Shown here one piece after another: positions 17,977 through 27,470 of a stretch of 64,000 nt of DNA (positions are counted from its first letter, which is position 1; each line of letters begins with the position of its first letter). Made by a program: the position numbers and the translations under genes. The notes beneath the pieces were generated by a model. That model was given only the letters and a program-made list of their open reading frames with translations. It did not search any database and was not told where the DNA came from. The stretch comes from Burkholderia thailandensis E264 (GTDB lineage Bacteria > Pseudomonadota > Gammaproteobacteria > Burkholderiales > Burkholderiaceae). The stretch covers positions 930,001 to 994,000 of the forward strand of contig NC_007651.1 of the NCBI RefSeq assembly GCF_000012365.1. The letters are read 5' to 3'.

Positions 17977-20019
17977 ATGCGAACCCCACTCGTGCGCGCA
18001 GCGCTCGCCGCTCTGTCCGGGCTGCCATGCATCGCGCTCGCGCGAGGCGACGCCGCGGCGTCGCCGCCCCCATCCGCTTACCCCGCCGCTTACGCGTCGG
18101 CTGCGTCGCCGTCCGCCGCCGCGGCGCCTGCGGCGGATGCCGCGATGTCGACGACGCCCGCCGCTTCGGCGAATGCCGCATCGTTCGCGTTCGCGGCCTC
18201 CGGCGCATCGGAAGCGCTCTCGGCATCGCCGGCGCGCTCGCGCCCGGCATCGGTCGAGCCGCTCGCGCCGATCGTCGTTACCGCGCAGCGCGGGCAGCAG
18301 AAGCTCGCCGATGCGATTCCGCAGACGACGCTCTTCGATGCGCAGGACATCGCCGACAGCGGCGCGACCGATCTGCCCGGCCTGCTCGCGCTCGCGCCGG
18401 GCGCGCAGATCGTGCGCAACGGCGGGCCGGGCGCGAGCGCGAGCCTGTTCCTGCGCGGCGCGCAGTCGACGCAATCGCTCGTGCTGATCGACGGCGTGCG
18501 CATCGATTCGGCGAGCCTCGGCCGGGCGCAGATCGACCAGTTGCCGCTCGATCAGATCGAGCGCGTCGAAGTGGTGAACGGCAACGTGTCTTCGCTGTAC
18601 GGGTCGGGTGCGATCGGCGGCGTCGTGCAGGTGTTCACGAAGAACGGCGGCAATCATCCGCCGCGCTTCGATTTCTCCGTGGGCTACGGCAGCTATCACA
18701 CGCAGACGCAAAGCGCGGGCGCGTCGGGCCGACTCGACGAGGACGGCAAGACGACGTTCAGCGTGTCGCTCGCGCGGCTGAAGACCGACGGTTTCTCCGC
18801 GCTCGATCCCGCGCGCAAGCCGCAGGCGAATCCGAACGCGAACGGTTTTCTGAGCGAGAGCGCGTCCGCGTCGCTGCGGCACCGGTTCAGCGACAAGTGG
18901 GATGCGGGCGTCACGTACTTCCAGGCGAACGGCCGCAACAGCTACGACGACGCGTACGGCTCGCCGACCGATCTGAACGACCTGTACAGCCGCGTTCAGC
19001 AACTGTCCGCGTTCGCGAACGGCAAGCTCGCCGATTGGTGGACGACGCGCGTGAACGTGTCGAGCGGCAAGGACCGCAGCCAGTCGGCGCTGAACGGCGC
19101 ATACACCGACCACTTCAATTCCGGCAACCGTCAGTACACGTGGCAGAACGATTTCACGGTCGCGCGCGGGCACAAGATCCAGGCGGGGTACGAGCGGCTC
19201 GACCAGTCGTTCGAATCGAACAGGTATTCGGCGCCCGACCGCCATGTGAATTCCGGCTGGCTCGGCTATACCGGACGCCTCGGCGACAGCCAGTTCCAGG
19301 CGAACGTGCGCCGTGACCAGTACTCCGATTTCGGCGGCGCGAACAGCTACTTTCTCGGCTACGGGTTCGACGTCACCGAGCGCTGGAAGGTGTCGGCGAG
19401 CTATTCGAGCGCGTTTCGCGCGCCGAGCTTCAACGATCTGTACTATCCGAACGCGGGCAACCTGGCGATCAAGCCGGAGCGCAGCCATTCGGTCGAGGCG
19501 GCCGTGCAGTATGCGTCGGATGCGGTGGGCGTCGTGCGCGTCACCGCGTTTCAGACGCGCTACACGAACCTGATCGACTATCGTCCCGGCGCGAGCGGCC
19601 CATACTATGTCGCGCAGAACGTCGGCCGCGCGAAGGTGCAGGGCGTCGAGGGATCGTGGCAGGGGCATGTCGGCAAGACCGATGTGCGCGTGGCCGCGAC
19701 GCTGCAGAACCCGATCGACGAAACCGCCGGCCAGGATCTGAACCGACGCGCGCGGCGCTTCGCGTCGATCTCGGCGCACCGCTCGCTCGGCGGCTGGCGC
19801 GTCGGCGGCGAATGGCTCGTGAGCGGGCCGCGCGACGATTTCGGCGATCATCTCGGCGGATACGGCGTCGTCAATCTGTCCGCGCGCTACGACATCACGA
19901 AGTCGTGGTACGTGAGCGCGCGCATCGACAATCTGTTCGACAAGGACTACGAGCTTGCCTATGCATACAACACGCCGCGCCGCGGCGCCTACGTCACGCT
20001 CGGCTGGCAGCAGCGCTGA
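17977..20019 (+). CDS. btuB: TonB-dependent cobalamin receptor BtuB
   Basis: This outer-membrane beta-barrel imports vitamin B12 using TonB energy. The 680 residues have a signal peptide (to about 22), then an unusual Ala/Ser/Pro-rich stretch to about residue 94. The TonB box (EPLAPIVVTAQ) is near residues 94-104, followed by the plug (PGLLALAPGAQIVRNGGPGA) and a barrel ending in an aromatic-rich strand (RRGAYVTLGWQQR). E. coli BtuB has its TonB box a few residues after the signal, so the 70-residue spacer is odd. The cobalamin riboswitch directly upstream supports the B12 assignment. Confidence 0.94.
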   Translation: MRTPLVRAALAALSGLPCIALARGDAAASPPPSAYPAAYASAASPSAAAAPAADAAMSTTPAASANAASFAFAASGASEALSASPARSRPASVEPLAPIVVTAQRGQQKLADAIPQTTLFDAQDIADSGATDLPGLLALAPGAQIVRNGGPGASASLFLRGAQSTQSLVLIDGVRIDSASLGRAQIDQLPLDQIERVEVVNGNVSSLYGSGAIGGVVQVFTKNGGNHPPRFDFSVGYGSYHTQTQSAGASGRLDEDGKTTFSVSLARLKTDGFSALDPARKPQANPNANGFLSESASASLRHRFSDKWDAGVTYFQANGRNSYDDAYGSPTDLNDLYSRVQQLSAFANGKLADWWTTRVNVSSGKDRSQSALNGAYTDHFNSGNRQYTWQNDFTVARGHKIQAGYERLDQSFESNRYSAPDRHVNSGWLGYTGRLGDSQFQANVRRDQYSDFGGANSYFLGYGFDVTERWKVSASYSSAFRAPSFNDLYYPNAGNLAIKPERSHSVEAAVQYASDAVGVVRVTAFQTRYTNLIDYRPGASGPYYVAQNVGRAKVQGVEGSWQGHVGKTDVRVAATLQNPIDETAGQDLNRRARRFASISAHRSLGGWRVGGEWLVSGPRDDFGDHLGGYGVVNLSARYDITKSWYVSARIDNLFDKDYELAYAYNTPRRGAYVTLGWQQR

Positions 20020-20070
20020 CGGCCGGCCGCGTCGCCGGCGCGGCGCGCGCGGCCGCGCGCGGGAGGTCGC

Positions 20071-21099
20071 ATGAGGCCGCGGGCGCGCGGCGCCGGCATG
20101 CATGCGGCGCGGGCGGCCGCGATCTGGGCCGCGCTCGCGCTCGTCGCGTGCGCGGTACTGGTTGCGTCGCTCACGCTCGGCAGCGTGCCGATGACGCCCG
20201 CCGACGCGCTCGCGGCGCTCGTCCGCCGCGCGGGCGCCGATCCGCTCGCGGCCGACATCGTCCGCACGCTCAGGCTGCCGCGCGCACTCGCGGGCTTCGG
20301 TTGCGGCGCGCTCCTCGCGCTCGCCGGCGCGCTGCTTCAGGTGCTGCTGCGCAATCCGCTCGCCGAGCCGTACGTGCTCGGCGTGTCGGGCGGCGCGGCC
20401 GCGTTCGCGCTCGTCGCGATGATCGCGGGCGGCGCGTGGTGGATCGTCGATTTCGCGTCGTTCGCGGGCGCGCTCGCATCGATCGCGTTCGTGCTCGGGC
20501 TCGCGCGACGCGAGCTGTGGCGCGGCGAGCCGCGCGATGCGTCGCCGCGCCTGTTGCTCACGGGCGTCGTGATCTCGGCCGGCTGGTTCGCGCTCATCAC
20601 GCTGATGCTTGCGATCGCGCCCGACGAGCGCTTGCGCGGCATCCTGTTCTGGCTGTCGGGGGACTTGAGTGCCGCGGCGTCGCCGTGGTTCGCGCTGGCG
20701 GCGCTCGCCGCCGCCGCGTGCGTCGCGCTGCCGGTCGCGCCGCAGTTGAACGTGCTGTTGCGCGGCGAGGCGGCGGCGGCCGCGCTCGGCGTGCCGGTCG
20801 CGCGGCTGCGGCTGCGCGTCTATCTGATCGCGTCGCTCGCGGCGGCCGCGGCCGTCACGACGGCGGGCACGATCGGCTTCGTCGGGCTCGTCGTGCCGCA
20901 CGCGCTGCGGCTCGCGTTCGGCAACGATCAGCGGATGCTGCTGCCCGCCGCGATGCTCGCGGGCGGCGCGGGCGTGATGGCCGCGGACCTGTTCGCGCGC
21001 ACGGCGATCGCGCCCGCGCAGCTCCCGGTCGGCGTGATGACGGCGTTGATCGGCGTGCCGCTCTTCCTGTGGATGCTGCTGCGGAGGACCGCGCGATGA
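20071..21099 (+). CDS. btuC: cobalamin ABC transporter permease BtuC
   Basis: This is a FecCD-family inner-membrane permease with about ten membrane segments. Typical motifs are LRLPRALAGFGCGALLALAG, NPLAEPYVLGVSGGAA and TIGFVGLVVPHALRL. The 342-residue length is normal. A GGGAGG site precedes ATG 20071; an internal ATG at 20098 is an alternative. It overlaps btuD by 4 bases (ATGA) and lies downstream of btuB. B12 rather than a siderophore is inferred from the riboswitch and cob neighbours. Confidence 0.92.
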   Translation: MRPRARGAGMHAARAAAIWAALALVACAVLVASLTLGSVPMTPADALAALVRRAGADPLAADIVRTLRLPRALAGFGCGALLALAGALLQVLLRNPLAEPYVLGVSGGAAAFALVAMIAGGAWWIVDFASFAGALASIAFVLGLARRELWRGEPRDASPRLLLTGVVISAGWFALITLMLAIAPDERLRGILFWLSGDLSAAASPWFALAALAAAACVALPVAPQLNVLLRGEAAAAALGVPVARLRLRVYLIASLAAAAAVTTAGTIGFVGLVVPHALRLAFGNDQRMLLPAAMLAGGAGVMAADLFARTAIAPAQLPVGVMTALIGVPLFLWMLLRRTAR

Positions 21100-21926
21100 C
21101 GGAGCACGACGCGCCGACGTCGCGCTCGCCCCGCTACGGCACGCAGCGTCTCGTGCTGAAGGCGGGCGCGCGCACGCTGCTCGACGACTTCACGCACACG
21201 TTCTATCCGGGCGAGCTGTGGTGCGTCGCCGGGCCGAACGGCGCGGGAAAGACGACGCTGATCACGACGCTCGCGGGGCTCGCGAGGCCGGCCGCCGGGC
21301 ACGTCGAGGCGGACGGCGTGCCGCTCGCCGACTGGCGGCCCGAAGCGCTCGCGAAGCGGCGCGCGTTGATGGCGCAGACGCTGCACGACGCGTTCAGCGC
21401 GAGCGTGTTCGATACCGTGCTGCTCGCCCGCTTTCCGCATCTGACGGGCTGGGGCTGGGAGCGCGCCGACGACCGCGCGGCCGCGCACGCGGCGCTCGCG
21501 CGGCTCGGGCTCGAATCGTTCGCCGCGCGCGACGTGCTGACGCTGTCGGGCGGCGAGCGGCAACGCGTCGCGCTCGCGGCCGCGCTGTGCCAGGACGCGC
21601 CGCTGCTGTTGCTCGACGAGCCGCTCGCGCACCTCGACCTGCACCATCAGATCGACTGTCTCGCCGCGCTCGCCGACTGGCTGCGCGCGGGCGAGCGCAC
21701 CGCGATCTTCTCGTGCCACGACCTGAATCTCGCGCGCCGTTTCGCGACGCACGCGCTGTTGCTCGACGGCCGCGGCGGCGCGCACGCGGGCCCGGTGCGC
21801 GATGTGCTGACGCCCGAGCGCGCGAGCCGCGCGTTCGGCTACCCGCTCGTGCTGATCGAGCGCGACGGCCACGAGGCGCTCGTGCCCGCGTGGCCCGCCG
21901 CGCACGATCGTTCCCGCATCACCTGA
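21096..21926 (+). CDS. btuD: cobalamin ABC transporter ATPase BtuD
   Basis: This 276-residue ATP-binding subunit powers BtuC. It has Walker A GPNGAGKTT, the signature LSGGERQRVALA, Walker B LLLLDEPLAHLD and a switch histidine in FSCHDLNLARRF. It is translationally coupled to btuC. The matching binding protein btuF lies on the opposite strand 2.6 kb away rather than in this operon. Confidence 0.93.
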   Translation: MTEHDAPTSRSPRYGTQRLVLKAGARTLLDDFTHTFYPGELWCVAGPNGAGKTTLITTLAGLARPAAGHVEADGVPLADWRPEALAKRRALMAQTLHDAFSASVFDTVLLARFPHLTGWGWERADDRAAAHAALARLGLESFAARDVLTLSGGERQRVALAAALCQDAPLLLLDEPLAHLDLHHQIDCLAALADWLRAGERTAIFSCHDLNLARRFATHALLLDGRGGAHAGPVRDVLTPERASRAFGYPLVLIERDGHEALVPAWPAAHDRSRIT

Positions 21927-21969
21927 TCGACGCGCATCGCGCGCCCCATTTCATCCACGAGACGAACCG

Positions 21970-23025
21970 ATGACCTCCACCTTCTCCCTGCCGAGCATTG
22001 AGCCGCTCGACGACGCCGCGCTGCGCGCGACGCTCGCGCGCATCATCGATCACAAGACGAAGCCGCCCGGCAGCCTCGGCCGCCTCGAAGCGCTCGCGCT
22101 GCAGCTCGGCATGATCCAGCGCACGAGCGCGCCGAGCGTCGCGCGCCCCGTGATGATCGTGTTCGCCGGCGATCACGGGATCGCGGCCGAAGGCGTGAGC
22201 CCGTATCCGCAGGCGGTGACCGCGCAGATGGTCGCGAATTTCGTCGCGGGCGGCGCGGCGATCAATGCGTTCTCGCGCGTCGCGGGCCTCGAGCTCGAGA
22301 TCGTCGATGCGGGCGTCGCGTCGCCGCTGCCGGATTCGCCGCAGCTCGTCGGCGCCGCGATCGCGCGCGGCACGCGCAACTTCGCGCACGAGCGCGCGAT
22401 GTCGCGCGACGAGGCGCTCGCCGCGCTCGCCGCGGGCGCCGCGCGCGTGCTGCATCACGCGGCGCTCGGCACCAACGTGATCGGCTTCGGCGAGATGGGG
22501 ATCGCGAACACGTCGGCGGCCGCGTGCGTGATGAGCCGCCTGCTGAACGTGCCGATCGATGCGTGCGTCGGCCGAGGCACCGGCCTCGACGACGCGGGCC
22601 TCGCGCACAAGCGCGCGGTGCTCGGGCGCGCGCTCGAGCGGCACGCCGACGCGGTCGAGCCGCTCGACGTGCTCGCCGCGTTCGGCGGCTTCGAGATCGC
22701 GATGATCGCGGGCGCGTTCATCGAGGCGGCGCGCGCGCGCATGGCGATCCTCGTCGACGGTTTCATCGCGACGTCGGCGCTCGTCGTGGCCGACGCGCTC
22801 GCGCCCGCGGTGCGCGAATACTGCGTGTTCTCGCACGTGTCGAACGAAGCGGGGCATCGGCGCATGCTCGAGCACTTCGGCGGCGAGCCGTTGCTCGCGC
22901 TTGATCTGCGCCTCGGCGAGGGCACGGGCGCCGCGCTCGCGTTGCCGCTCGTGCGCGCGGCGGCGGCGTTCGTCAACGAGATGGCGAGCTTCGAGTCGGC
23001 CGGCGTCGCGAACCGCGATGCGTGA
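21970..23025 (+). CDS. cobT: nicotinate-nucleotide:DMB phosphoribosyltransferase CobT
   Basis: This enzyme makes alpha-ribazole 5'-phosphate from 5,6-dimethylbenzimidazole and nicotinate mononucleotide for the lower ligand of cobalamin. The 351 residues show family motifs: KPPGSLGRLE, FAGDHGIAAEGVSPYPQ, GEMGIANTS and the C-terminal LGEGTGAALALPL, which carries the catalytic glutamate region. It is the first biosynthetic gene after btuBCD in the riboswitch operon. Confidence 0.96.
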   Translation: MTSTFSLPSIEPLDDAALRATLARIIDHKTKPPGSLGRLEALALQLGMIQRTSAPSVARPVMIVFAGDHGIAAEGVSPYPQAVTAQMVANFVAGGAAINAFSRVAGLELEIVDAGVASPLPDSPQLVGAAIARGTRNFAHERAMSRDEALAALAAGAARVLHHAALGTNVIGFGEMGIANTSAAACVMSRLLNVPIDACVGRGTGLDDAGLAHKRAVLGRALERHADAVEPLDVLAAFGGFEIAMIAGAFIEAARARMAILVDGFIATSALVVADALAPAVREYCVFSHVSNEAGHRRMLEHFGGEPLLALDLRLGEGTGAALALPLVRAAAAFVNEMASFESAGVANRDA

Positions 23026-23031
23026 CGCGCG

Positions 23032-23790
23032 ATGAATCCGCTCGCCGAACTGCGCTACTTCGTCGTCGCGCTCGGTTATTTCACGCGCGTGCCGGTGCCG
23101 CGCGCGATCAGCGGCGCGGCAGTCGATCTCGCGCATGCGGCGCGTTACTTTCCGCTCGTCGGCGTGTGCGTCGGCGCGCTTGCCGCGGCCGTGCATCTTG
23201 CCGCGTCGCGCGTGTGGCCGCCGGGCGTCGCGGCGCTCGTGTCGATCGCGGCGACGCTCGTCGCCACGGGCGCGCTGCACGAGGACGGCCTCGCCGACTG
23301 TTGCGATGCGTTCGGCGGCGGCTACACGCGCGAGGACGTGCTGCGCATCATGCGCGATTCGCGGATCGGCACGTTCGGCGCGGCGGCGCTCGTCGTCGCG
23401 CTCGCGCTGAAATGGCAGGCGCTCGCCGCGATGCCGCCCGCGCGCGCCGCGTGGACGATGATCGCCGCGCATGCGGGGAGCCGCACGCTCGCCGCGAGCC
23501 TGCTCGTCACGCTCGACTACGCGCGCGCCGAAGGCAAGGCGCGGCCGGTCGCGCATCGGATGCGCGCGGGCGCGTTCGCGTTCGCGGCCGCGCTCGGCCT
23601 GCCGTGGCTGTTCTGGCCGAACTGGCGCGCGGGCGCGCTCGCGCTCGCGGCGATGCTCGTGTTGCGCGCGGGCATCGCGCGCTATCTCGGCGCGCGCATC
23701 GGCGGCTATACCGGCGATTGCCTCGGCTTCGCGCAGCAGGTGTTCGAGCTTTCGATCTATCTGGTGATGCTCGGATGGATGTCGTCCTGA
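23032..23790 (+). CDS. cobS: adenosylcobinamide-GDP ribazoletransferase CobS
   Basis: This integral inner-membrane cobalamin synthase joins AdoCbi-GDP and alpha-ribazole (phosphate). The 252 residues contain the metal-binding motif HEDGLADCCDAFGGGYTRED and several membrane helices. It starts 6 bases after cobT. Its last 16 bases overlap cobC. Confidence 0.94.
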   Translation: MNPLAELRYFVVALGYFTRVPVPRAISGAAVDLAHAARYFPLVGVCVGALAAAVHLAASRVWPPGVAALVSIAATLVATGALHEDGLADCCDAFGGGYTREDVLRIMRDSRIGTFGAAALVVALALKWQALAAMPPARAAWTMIAAHAGSRTLAASLLVTLDYARAEGKARPVAHRMRAGAFAFAAALGLPWLFWPNWRAGALALAAMLVLRAGIARYLGARIGGYTGDCLGFAQQVFELSIYLVMLGWMSS

Positions 23791-24365
23791 TTCGCCATCC
23801 GGCCGTCGCCGTTGACGCGGGCGTCTGCTACGGCAGCAGCGACGTGCCGCTCGCGGCGGGCGCGGCGGCGGGCGCCGCCGCCATCCTGCGGCGTTTGAGC
23901 GCGCTCGGCGCCGCGCCCGCCGCGCGCGCGTCGCGCGTGTGGTCGAGCCCGCTCGCGCGCTGCGCGAACGTCGCGCGCGTGCTGGCCGACGACATGCGCG
24001 TGCCGGTCGAGATCGATTCGCGCTTGCGCGAAATCGACTTCGGCGCGTGGGAGATGAGAAGCTGGGACGCGATCGGCCGCGACGCGCTCGATCGATGGAG
24101 CGCCGATCTGATGCACTCGCGCGAGCACGGCGGCGAGAGCGCCGCGCAGTTCGTCGCGCGCGTTCGGCCGGCGCTCGCGGCGCTTGCCGCTTCGGCGAGC
24201 GCTAGCTGGGTCGTCACGCATGCGGGCGTGATGCGCGCGCTGGCCTCGCATGCGCTCGACGTGCCGCTCGAAGCGTTGCTCGCGCGGCCGATCGCGATGG
24301 GCGGCATCGTGTGGTTGCGGCGCGACGGCGATCGCGACTGGCGGCTCGCGCATTGGGACGGGTGA
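23775..24365 (+). CDS. cobC: alpha-ribazole phosphatase CobC
   Basis: This histidine phosphatase removes phosphate from alpha-ribazole 5'-phosphate or from cobalamin 5'-phosphate. The 196-residue product starts MDVVLIRHPAV, with RHP in place of the commoner RHG, and keeps the second catalytic histidine in WVVTHAGVMRA and the glutamate in REIDFGAWE. The ATG lies inside the end of cobS, so translation is coupled. This is the last gene of the plus-strand operon. Confidence 0.92.
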   Translation: MDVVLIRHPAVAVDAGVCYGSSDVPLAAGAAAGAAAILRRLSALGAAPAARASRVWSSPLARCANVARVLADDMRVPVEIDSRLREIDFGAWEMRSWDAIGRDALDRWSADLMHSREHGGESAAQFVARVRPALAALAASASASWVVTHAGVMRALASHALDVPLEALLARPIAMGGIVWLRRDGDRDWRLAHWDG

Positions 24366-24551
24366 CGCGCGCGAGCCCGTGTATTGGGGCCTTCGCACGC
24401 GATCGGCAAGCGGGCCCGCGCGCGGTGCTTGCGGTGATGCCGGCATGTTCTCGAGCGCGGCCCTTTTGGGCGCAGGCCTTTCAAGCACCGGCCGACCGGC
24501 CTGCCACGAGCGTGATTTTCGTTCGGCCGAGTTGGCGAGCGCGCGCCGCGC

Positions 24552-25475
24552 TCACGGTTTGGGCCGCCGCGCGCGCGCGACGTCGAGATCCCGGCACAGT
24601 TGCTCGGCGCCTTGCGCGATGCGCGGCGCGGGCCGCGTCAGCAGATCGCCGTCGATCGCGAACAGATTGCCTCGCGCGACCGCGGTCAGCTTCGGCCACG
24701 CGCGCCAGCGCGTGAAGTCGGGTAGTGCGTCGCGCGTCGGGGTCGCGCCGGCCGCCGTCGTCACGATCGCTTCCGGATTCGCCGCGAGCACAGCTTCGTC
24801 GGTGACGGACGGCGCGACCGGCTGCAGTTGCGAGAACACGTTGCGGCCGCCGCACAGCGCGATCACGTCGCTGACGATGTGACCGCCGTTCAGCGTGATG
24901 AGCGGCTTGTCCCAGGCCTGAAAGAACACGGTGACGGGCGGCTTGCCTGCGTAGCGCGCGCGCAACCGCGCGATCTGCTGCCGGTAGGCGTTCGCCGCCG
25001 CCGCCGCGATTTCGCGCGTGCCGAGCAGCGTGCCCAGTTTGTCGAGCGACGCGGCGACATCGTCGAGATGTCTCGGCTCGCTGAAGTAGAGCGGGATGCC
25101 GAGCGCGCGCAGCCGCTCGGTCTCGCGCCCGGCGTTGCCGTGACGCCAGACGACGATCAGGTCCGGCTTGAGCGCCGCGATCCGTTCGAGGTCGAGCGCC
25201 TGGTTCGAGCCGACGCGCGGGATCGCCTTCGCGGCGGGCGGGTAATCGCTGTACGACACCGCGCCCACGAGCTTCGCGCCGCCGCCCGCCGCGTAGATCA
25301 GCTCGGTCACGTGCGGCGCGAGGCTCACGACGCGCCGCGCGGGCGCGGCGAGCGTGATCGTGTGGCCTGCGTCGTCGGTGACGGCGAGCTCCGCGTGCGC
25401 GACGGCGGGCGCAAGCGCGCAGGCGCATGCGGTAAAGATCGCGGCGAGGAGCGCGCGGGAGAGGGCGAGGCGCAT
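24552..25475 (-). CDS. btuF: cobalamin-binding periplasmic protein BtuF
   Basis: This is the substrate-binding protein for BtuCD. From ATG 25475 it is 307 residues with a signal peptide (MRLALSRALLAAIFTACACA, cleavage near AHAE). A type III binding fold follows (ITLAAPARRVVSLAPHVTEL and a later VGSNQALDLERIAALKPDLI). It is the most downstream gene of the minus-strand cob set and converges on cobC. About 185 bases separate the two genes, with no clear terminator. Confidence 0.9.
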   Translation of the reverse strand: MRLALSRALLAAIFTACACALAPAVAHAELAVTDDAGHTITLAAPARRVVSLAPHVTELIYAAGGGAKLVGAVSYSDYPPAAKAIPRVGSNQALDLERIAALKPDLIVVWRHGNAGRETERLRALGIPLYFSEPRHLDDVAASLDKLGTLLGTREIAAAAANAYRQQIARLRARYAGKPPVTVFFQAWDKPLITLNGGHIVSDVIALCGGRNVFSQLQPVAPSVTDEAVLAANPEAIVTTAAGATPTRDALPDFTRWRAWPKLTAVARGNLFAIDGDLLTRPAPRIAQGAEQLCRDLDVARARRPKP

Positions 25476-25480
25476 GGGCG

Positions 25481-26533
25481 TCAATCTCGTGTCGTCGATC
25501 CGGACGGATGCGGCGAGGCGACGGGCAGCGTCGGCACGCATTCGGCGAACGCGCGCTCGAGCCGCCGCCATTCGTCTTCGCCGGCGGGCAGCCCGATGCG
25601 CACGCTCGGCGCGTGCGCGAAGTAGCGCGTCCAGATTCCGCGCGCGGCGAGCGCGTCATGCAGCGCATGCGCGCGCGGATCGGCGCTCCAACTGAAGAGC
25701 GGCGTTGCGTGCATGACGAAGCCGTTCGCGCGCAGCAGCGCGGCGAGGCGCGCGCCGTCGTGCGCGAGCCGCTCGCGCGTCGCGTGCTGCCACGCCGAGT
25801 CCGCGAACGCGGCGAGCACCGCGTGACGCGCGGGGCCGCTGACGGTCCACGCGCCGAGCGCGTCGCGCAGCCGCGCGAGCAGCGCGGGCGCGGCGAGCGC
25901 GAAGCCCGCGCGCACGCCGGCAAGCCCGAAGAACTTGCCGACCGAGCGCAGCACGACGAGGCCGTCGAGGTGCGTGTCCGGCGCGAGCGACGCATTCGCG
26001 TGCGTGTCGGCATCCGCGAACGCCTCGTCGACGACGAGCGCTCCGCCGCGCGCGACGAGCTGCGCGTGCCAGCGCAGCAGCCGTGCGCGGTCGACGCGCT
26101 CGGCGGTCGGATTGTTCGGATTGGCGACGATCGCGTGCGTGAGGGCCGCCGGCAGTTGGTCGGCACGGCAGTCGAGCGGCGCGCTCGGATGGCCGTGGCG
26201 CGCGAACGCGGGCGCGTACTCGCTGTATGCGAGCGGCGCGACGCCGACCGTGCCGCGCTCGAACAGCGCGGGCAGCGCGCGGATCGCCGCCTGGCTGCCG
26301 GCGACGGGCAGCACGTGCGCGGCGTCCGGCGCGCCGTAGTAGCGCGCCGCATGCGCGGCGAGCACGCCGTCGTCCTCCGGCAGCCGGCGCCACGCGTCGG
26401 CGGGCGCGGGCGGCACCGGATAGCCGTGCGGATTGATCCCCGTCGACAGATCGAGCCATGCGTCGCGCGGGATGCCGTGGCGAAGGGCGGCTTCGTGCAG
26501 ATTGCCGCCGTGCGTGATCGGCGCGTCAGCCAT
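25481..26533 (-). CDS. cobD: threonine-phosphate decarboxylase CobD
   Basis: This PLP enzyme makes (R)-1-amino-2-propanol O-phosphate, the linker of the nucleotide loop. The 350 residues are a class I/II aminotransferase fold that begins with THGGNLHEAALRHG and LDLSTGINPHGYP, as in CobD/CobC. The PLP lysine lies in LRSVGKFFGLAGVRAGF. It overlaps the cbiB stop by 8 bases and is 5 bases from btuF, so the minus-strand genes form one operon. Confidence 0.92.
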   Translation of the reverse strand: MADAPITHGGNLHEAALRHGIPRDAWLDLSTGINPHGYPVPPAPADAWRRLPEDDGVLAAHAARYYGAPDAAHVLPVAGSQAAIRALPALFERGTVGVAPLAYSEYAPAFARHGHPSAPLDCRADQLPAALTHAIVANPNNPTAERVDRARLLRWHAQLVARGGALVVDEAFADADTHANASLAPDTHLDGLVVLRSVGKFFGLAGVRAGFALAAPALLARLRDALGAWTVSGPARHAVLAAFADSAWQHATRERLAHDGARLAALLRANGFVMHATPLFSWSADPRAHALHDALAARGIWTRYFAHAPSVRIGLPAGEDEWRRLERAFAECVPTLPVASPHPSGSTTRD

Positions 26534-27470
26534 GATGCGTCGCGATCGATAGTGCCGCGCCCGCGATCAGCAGCGCGAGCCAGAGAATCATCGTGCGGGC
26601 GACGAGCGACAGCGCCGCCGCGACGTGCGGGGGCGCCGCGGGTTCGCCCGCGCCGAGCACGGGGCGCTCCTCGATCGCGCCGTGATAGACGGCGGGGCCG
26701 CCGATCACGACGTTCAGGCTGCCCGCACCCGCGGCCATCACGGGGCCTGCGTTCGGGCTGTCCCAGTGGCGCGCCTGCGTGCGCCAGCAGCGCCATGCGT
26801 TCGCGGTGTCGCCAAGGAGCGCGTAGCTCGCCGCGGTGAGACGCGCGGGCGCCCAGTTGAGCGCGTCGTCGATGCGCGCGGCCGCCCAGCCGAAGCGAGC
26901 GAAGCGCGGCGTCCGATAGCCCCACATCGCGTCGAGCGTGTTCGCGAGCCGGAACAGCAGCGCGCCCGGGCCGCCCGCGATCGCGAACCAGAAGAGCGCG
27001 CCGAAGATCGCGTCGTTGCCGTTCTCGAGCGCCGATTCGACCGCCGCGCGCGCGAGCGCCGCCTCGTCGGCGTCGCTCGTGTCGCGCGACACGATGCGCG
27101 ATGTCAGCATGCGCGCGGCCGCGAGGTCGCGTCGCAGCAGCGCGGCGGCGATCGGCGCGACGTGCTCGGCGAGGCTGCGCGCGCCGAGCGCGAACCACAG
27201 CAGCGCGACATGCAGCGCGGCGGCGAGCGGCCACGGCAGCGTCGCGACGAACCACGCGGCGAGCGCGACGGGCGGCGCGACGGCGGCGAGCCACGCGGCG
27301 AGGCCCGCGAGCCGGCCGCGGCGTCCGGTGTTGAGCGCGCGCTCGACGCGCGCGGCGAGCCGGCCGAACGCGACGAGCGGATGCGCGGTGCGCGGCTCGC
27401 CGACGAGCTTGTCGACGACGCAGCCGGCAACCGCGAGGAAGGCGACGGCGGGCAGCGACAGGATCAGCAT
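26526..27470 (-). CDS. cbiB: adenosylcobinamide-phosphate synthase CbiB
   Basis: This integral membrane enzyme attaches aminopropanol (phosphate), the CobD product, to adenosylcobyric acid. The 314-residue protein has hydrophobic segments throughout and family motifs HPLVAFGRLA, SRDTSDAD, AVESALENGNDAIFGALFWF and HWDSPNAGPVMAA. The ATG at 27470 overlaps cobU by 7 bases. In Pseudomonas-type naming this gene is called cobD. Confidence 0.93.
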   Translation of the reverse strand: MLILSLPAVAFLAVAGCVVDKLVGEPRTAHPLVAFGRLAARVERALNTGRRGRLAGLAAWLAAVAPPVALAAWFVATLPWPLAAALHVALLWFALGARSLAEHVAPIAAALLRRDLAAARMLTSRIVSRDTSDADEAALARAAVESALENGNDAIFGALFWFAIAGGPGALLFRLANTLDAMWGYRTPRFARFGWAAARIDDALNWAPARLTAASYALLGDTANAWRCWRTQARHWDSPNAGPVMAAGAGSLNVVIGGPAVYHGAIEERPVLGAGEPAAPPHVAAALSLVARTMILWLALLIAGAALSIATHHG

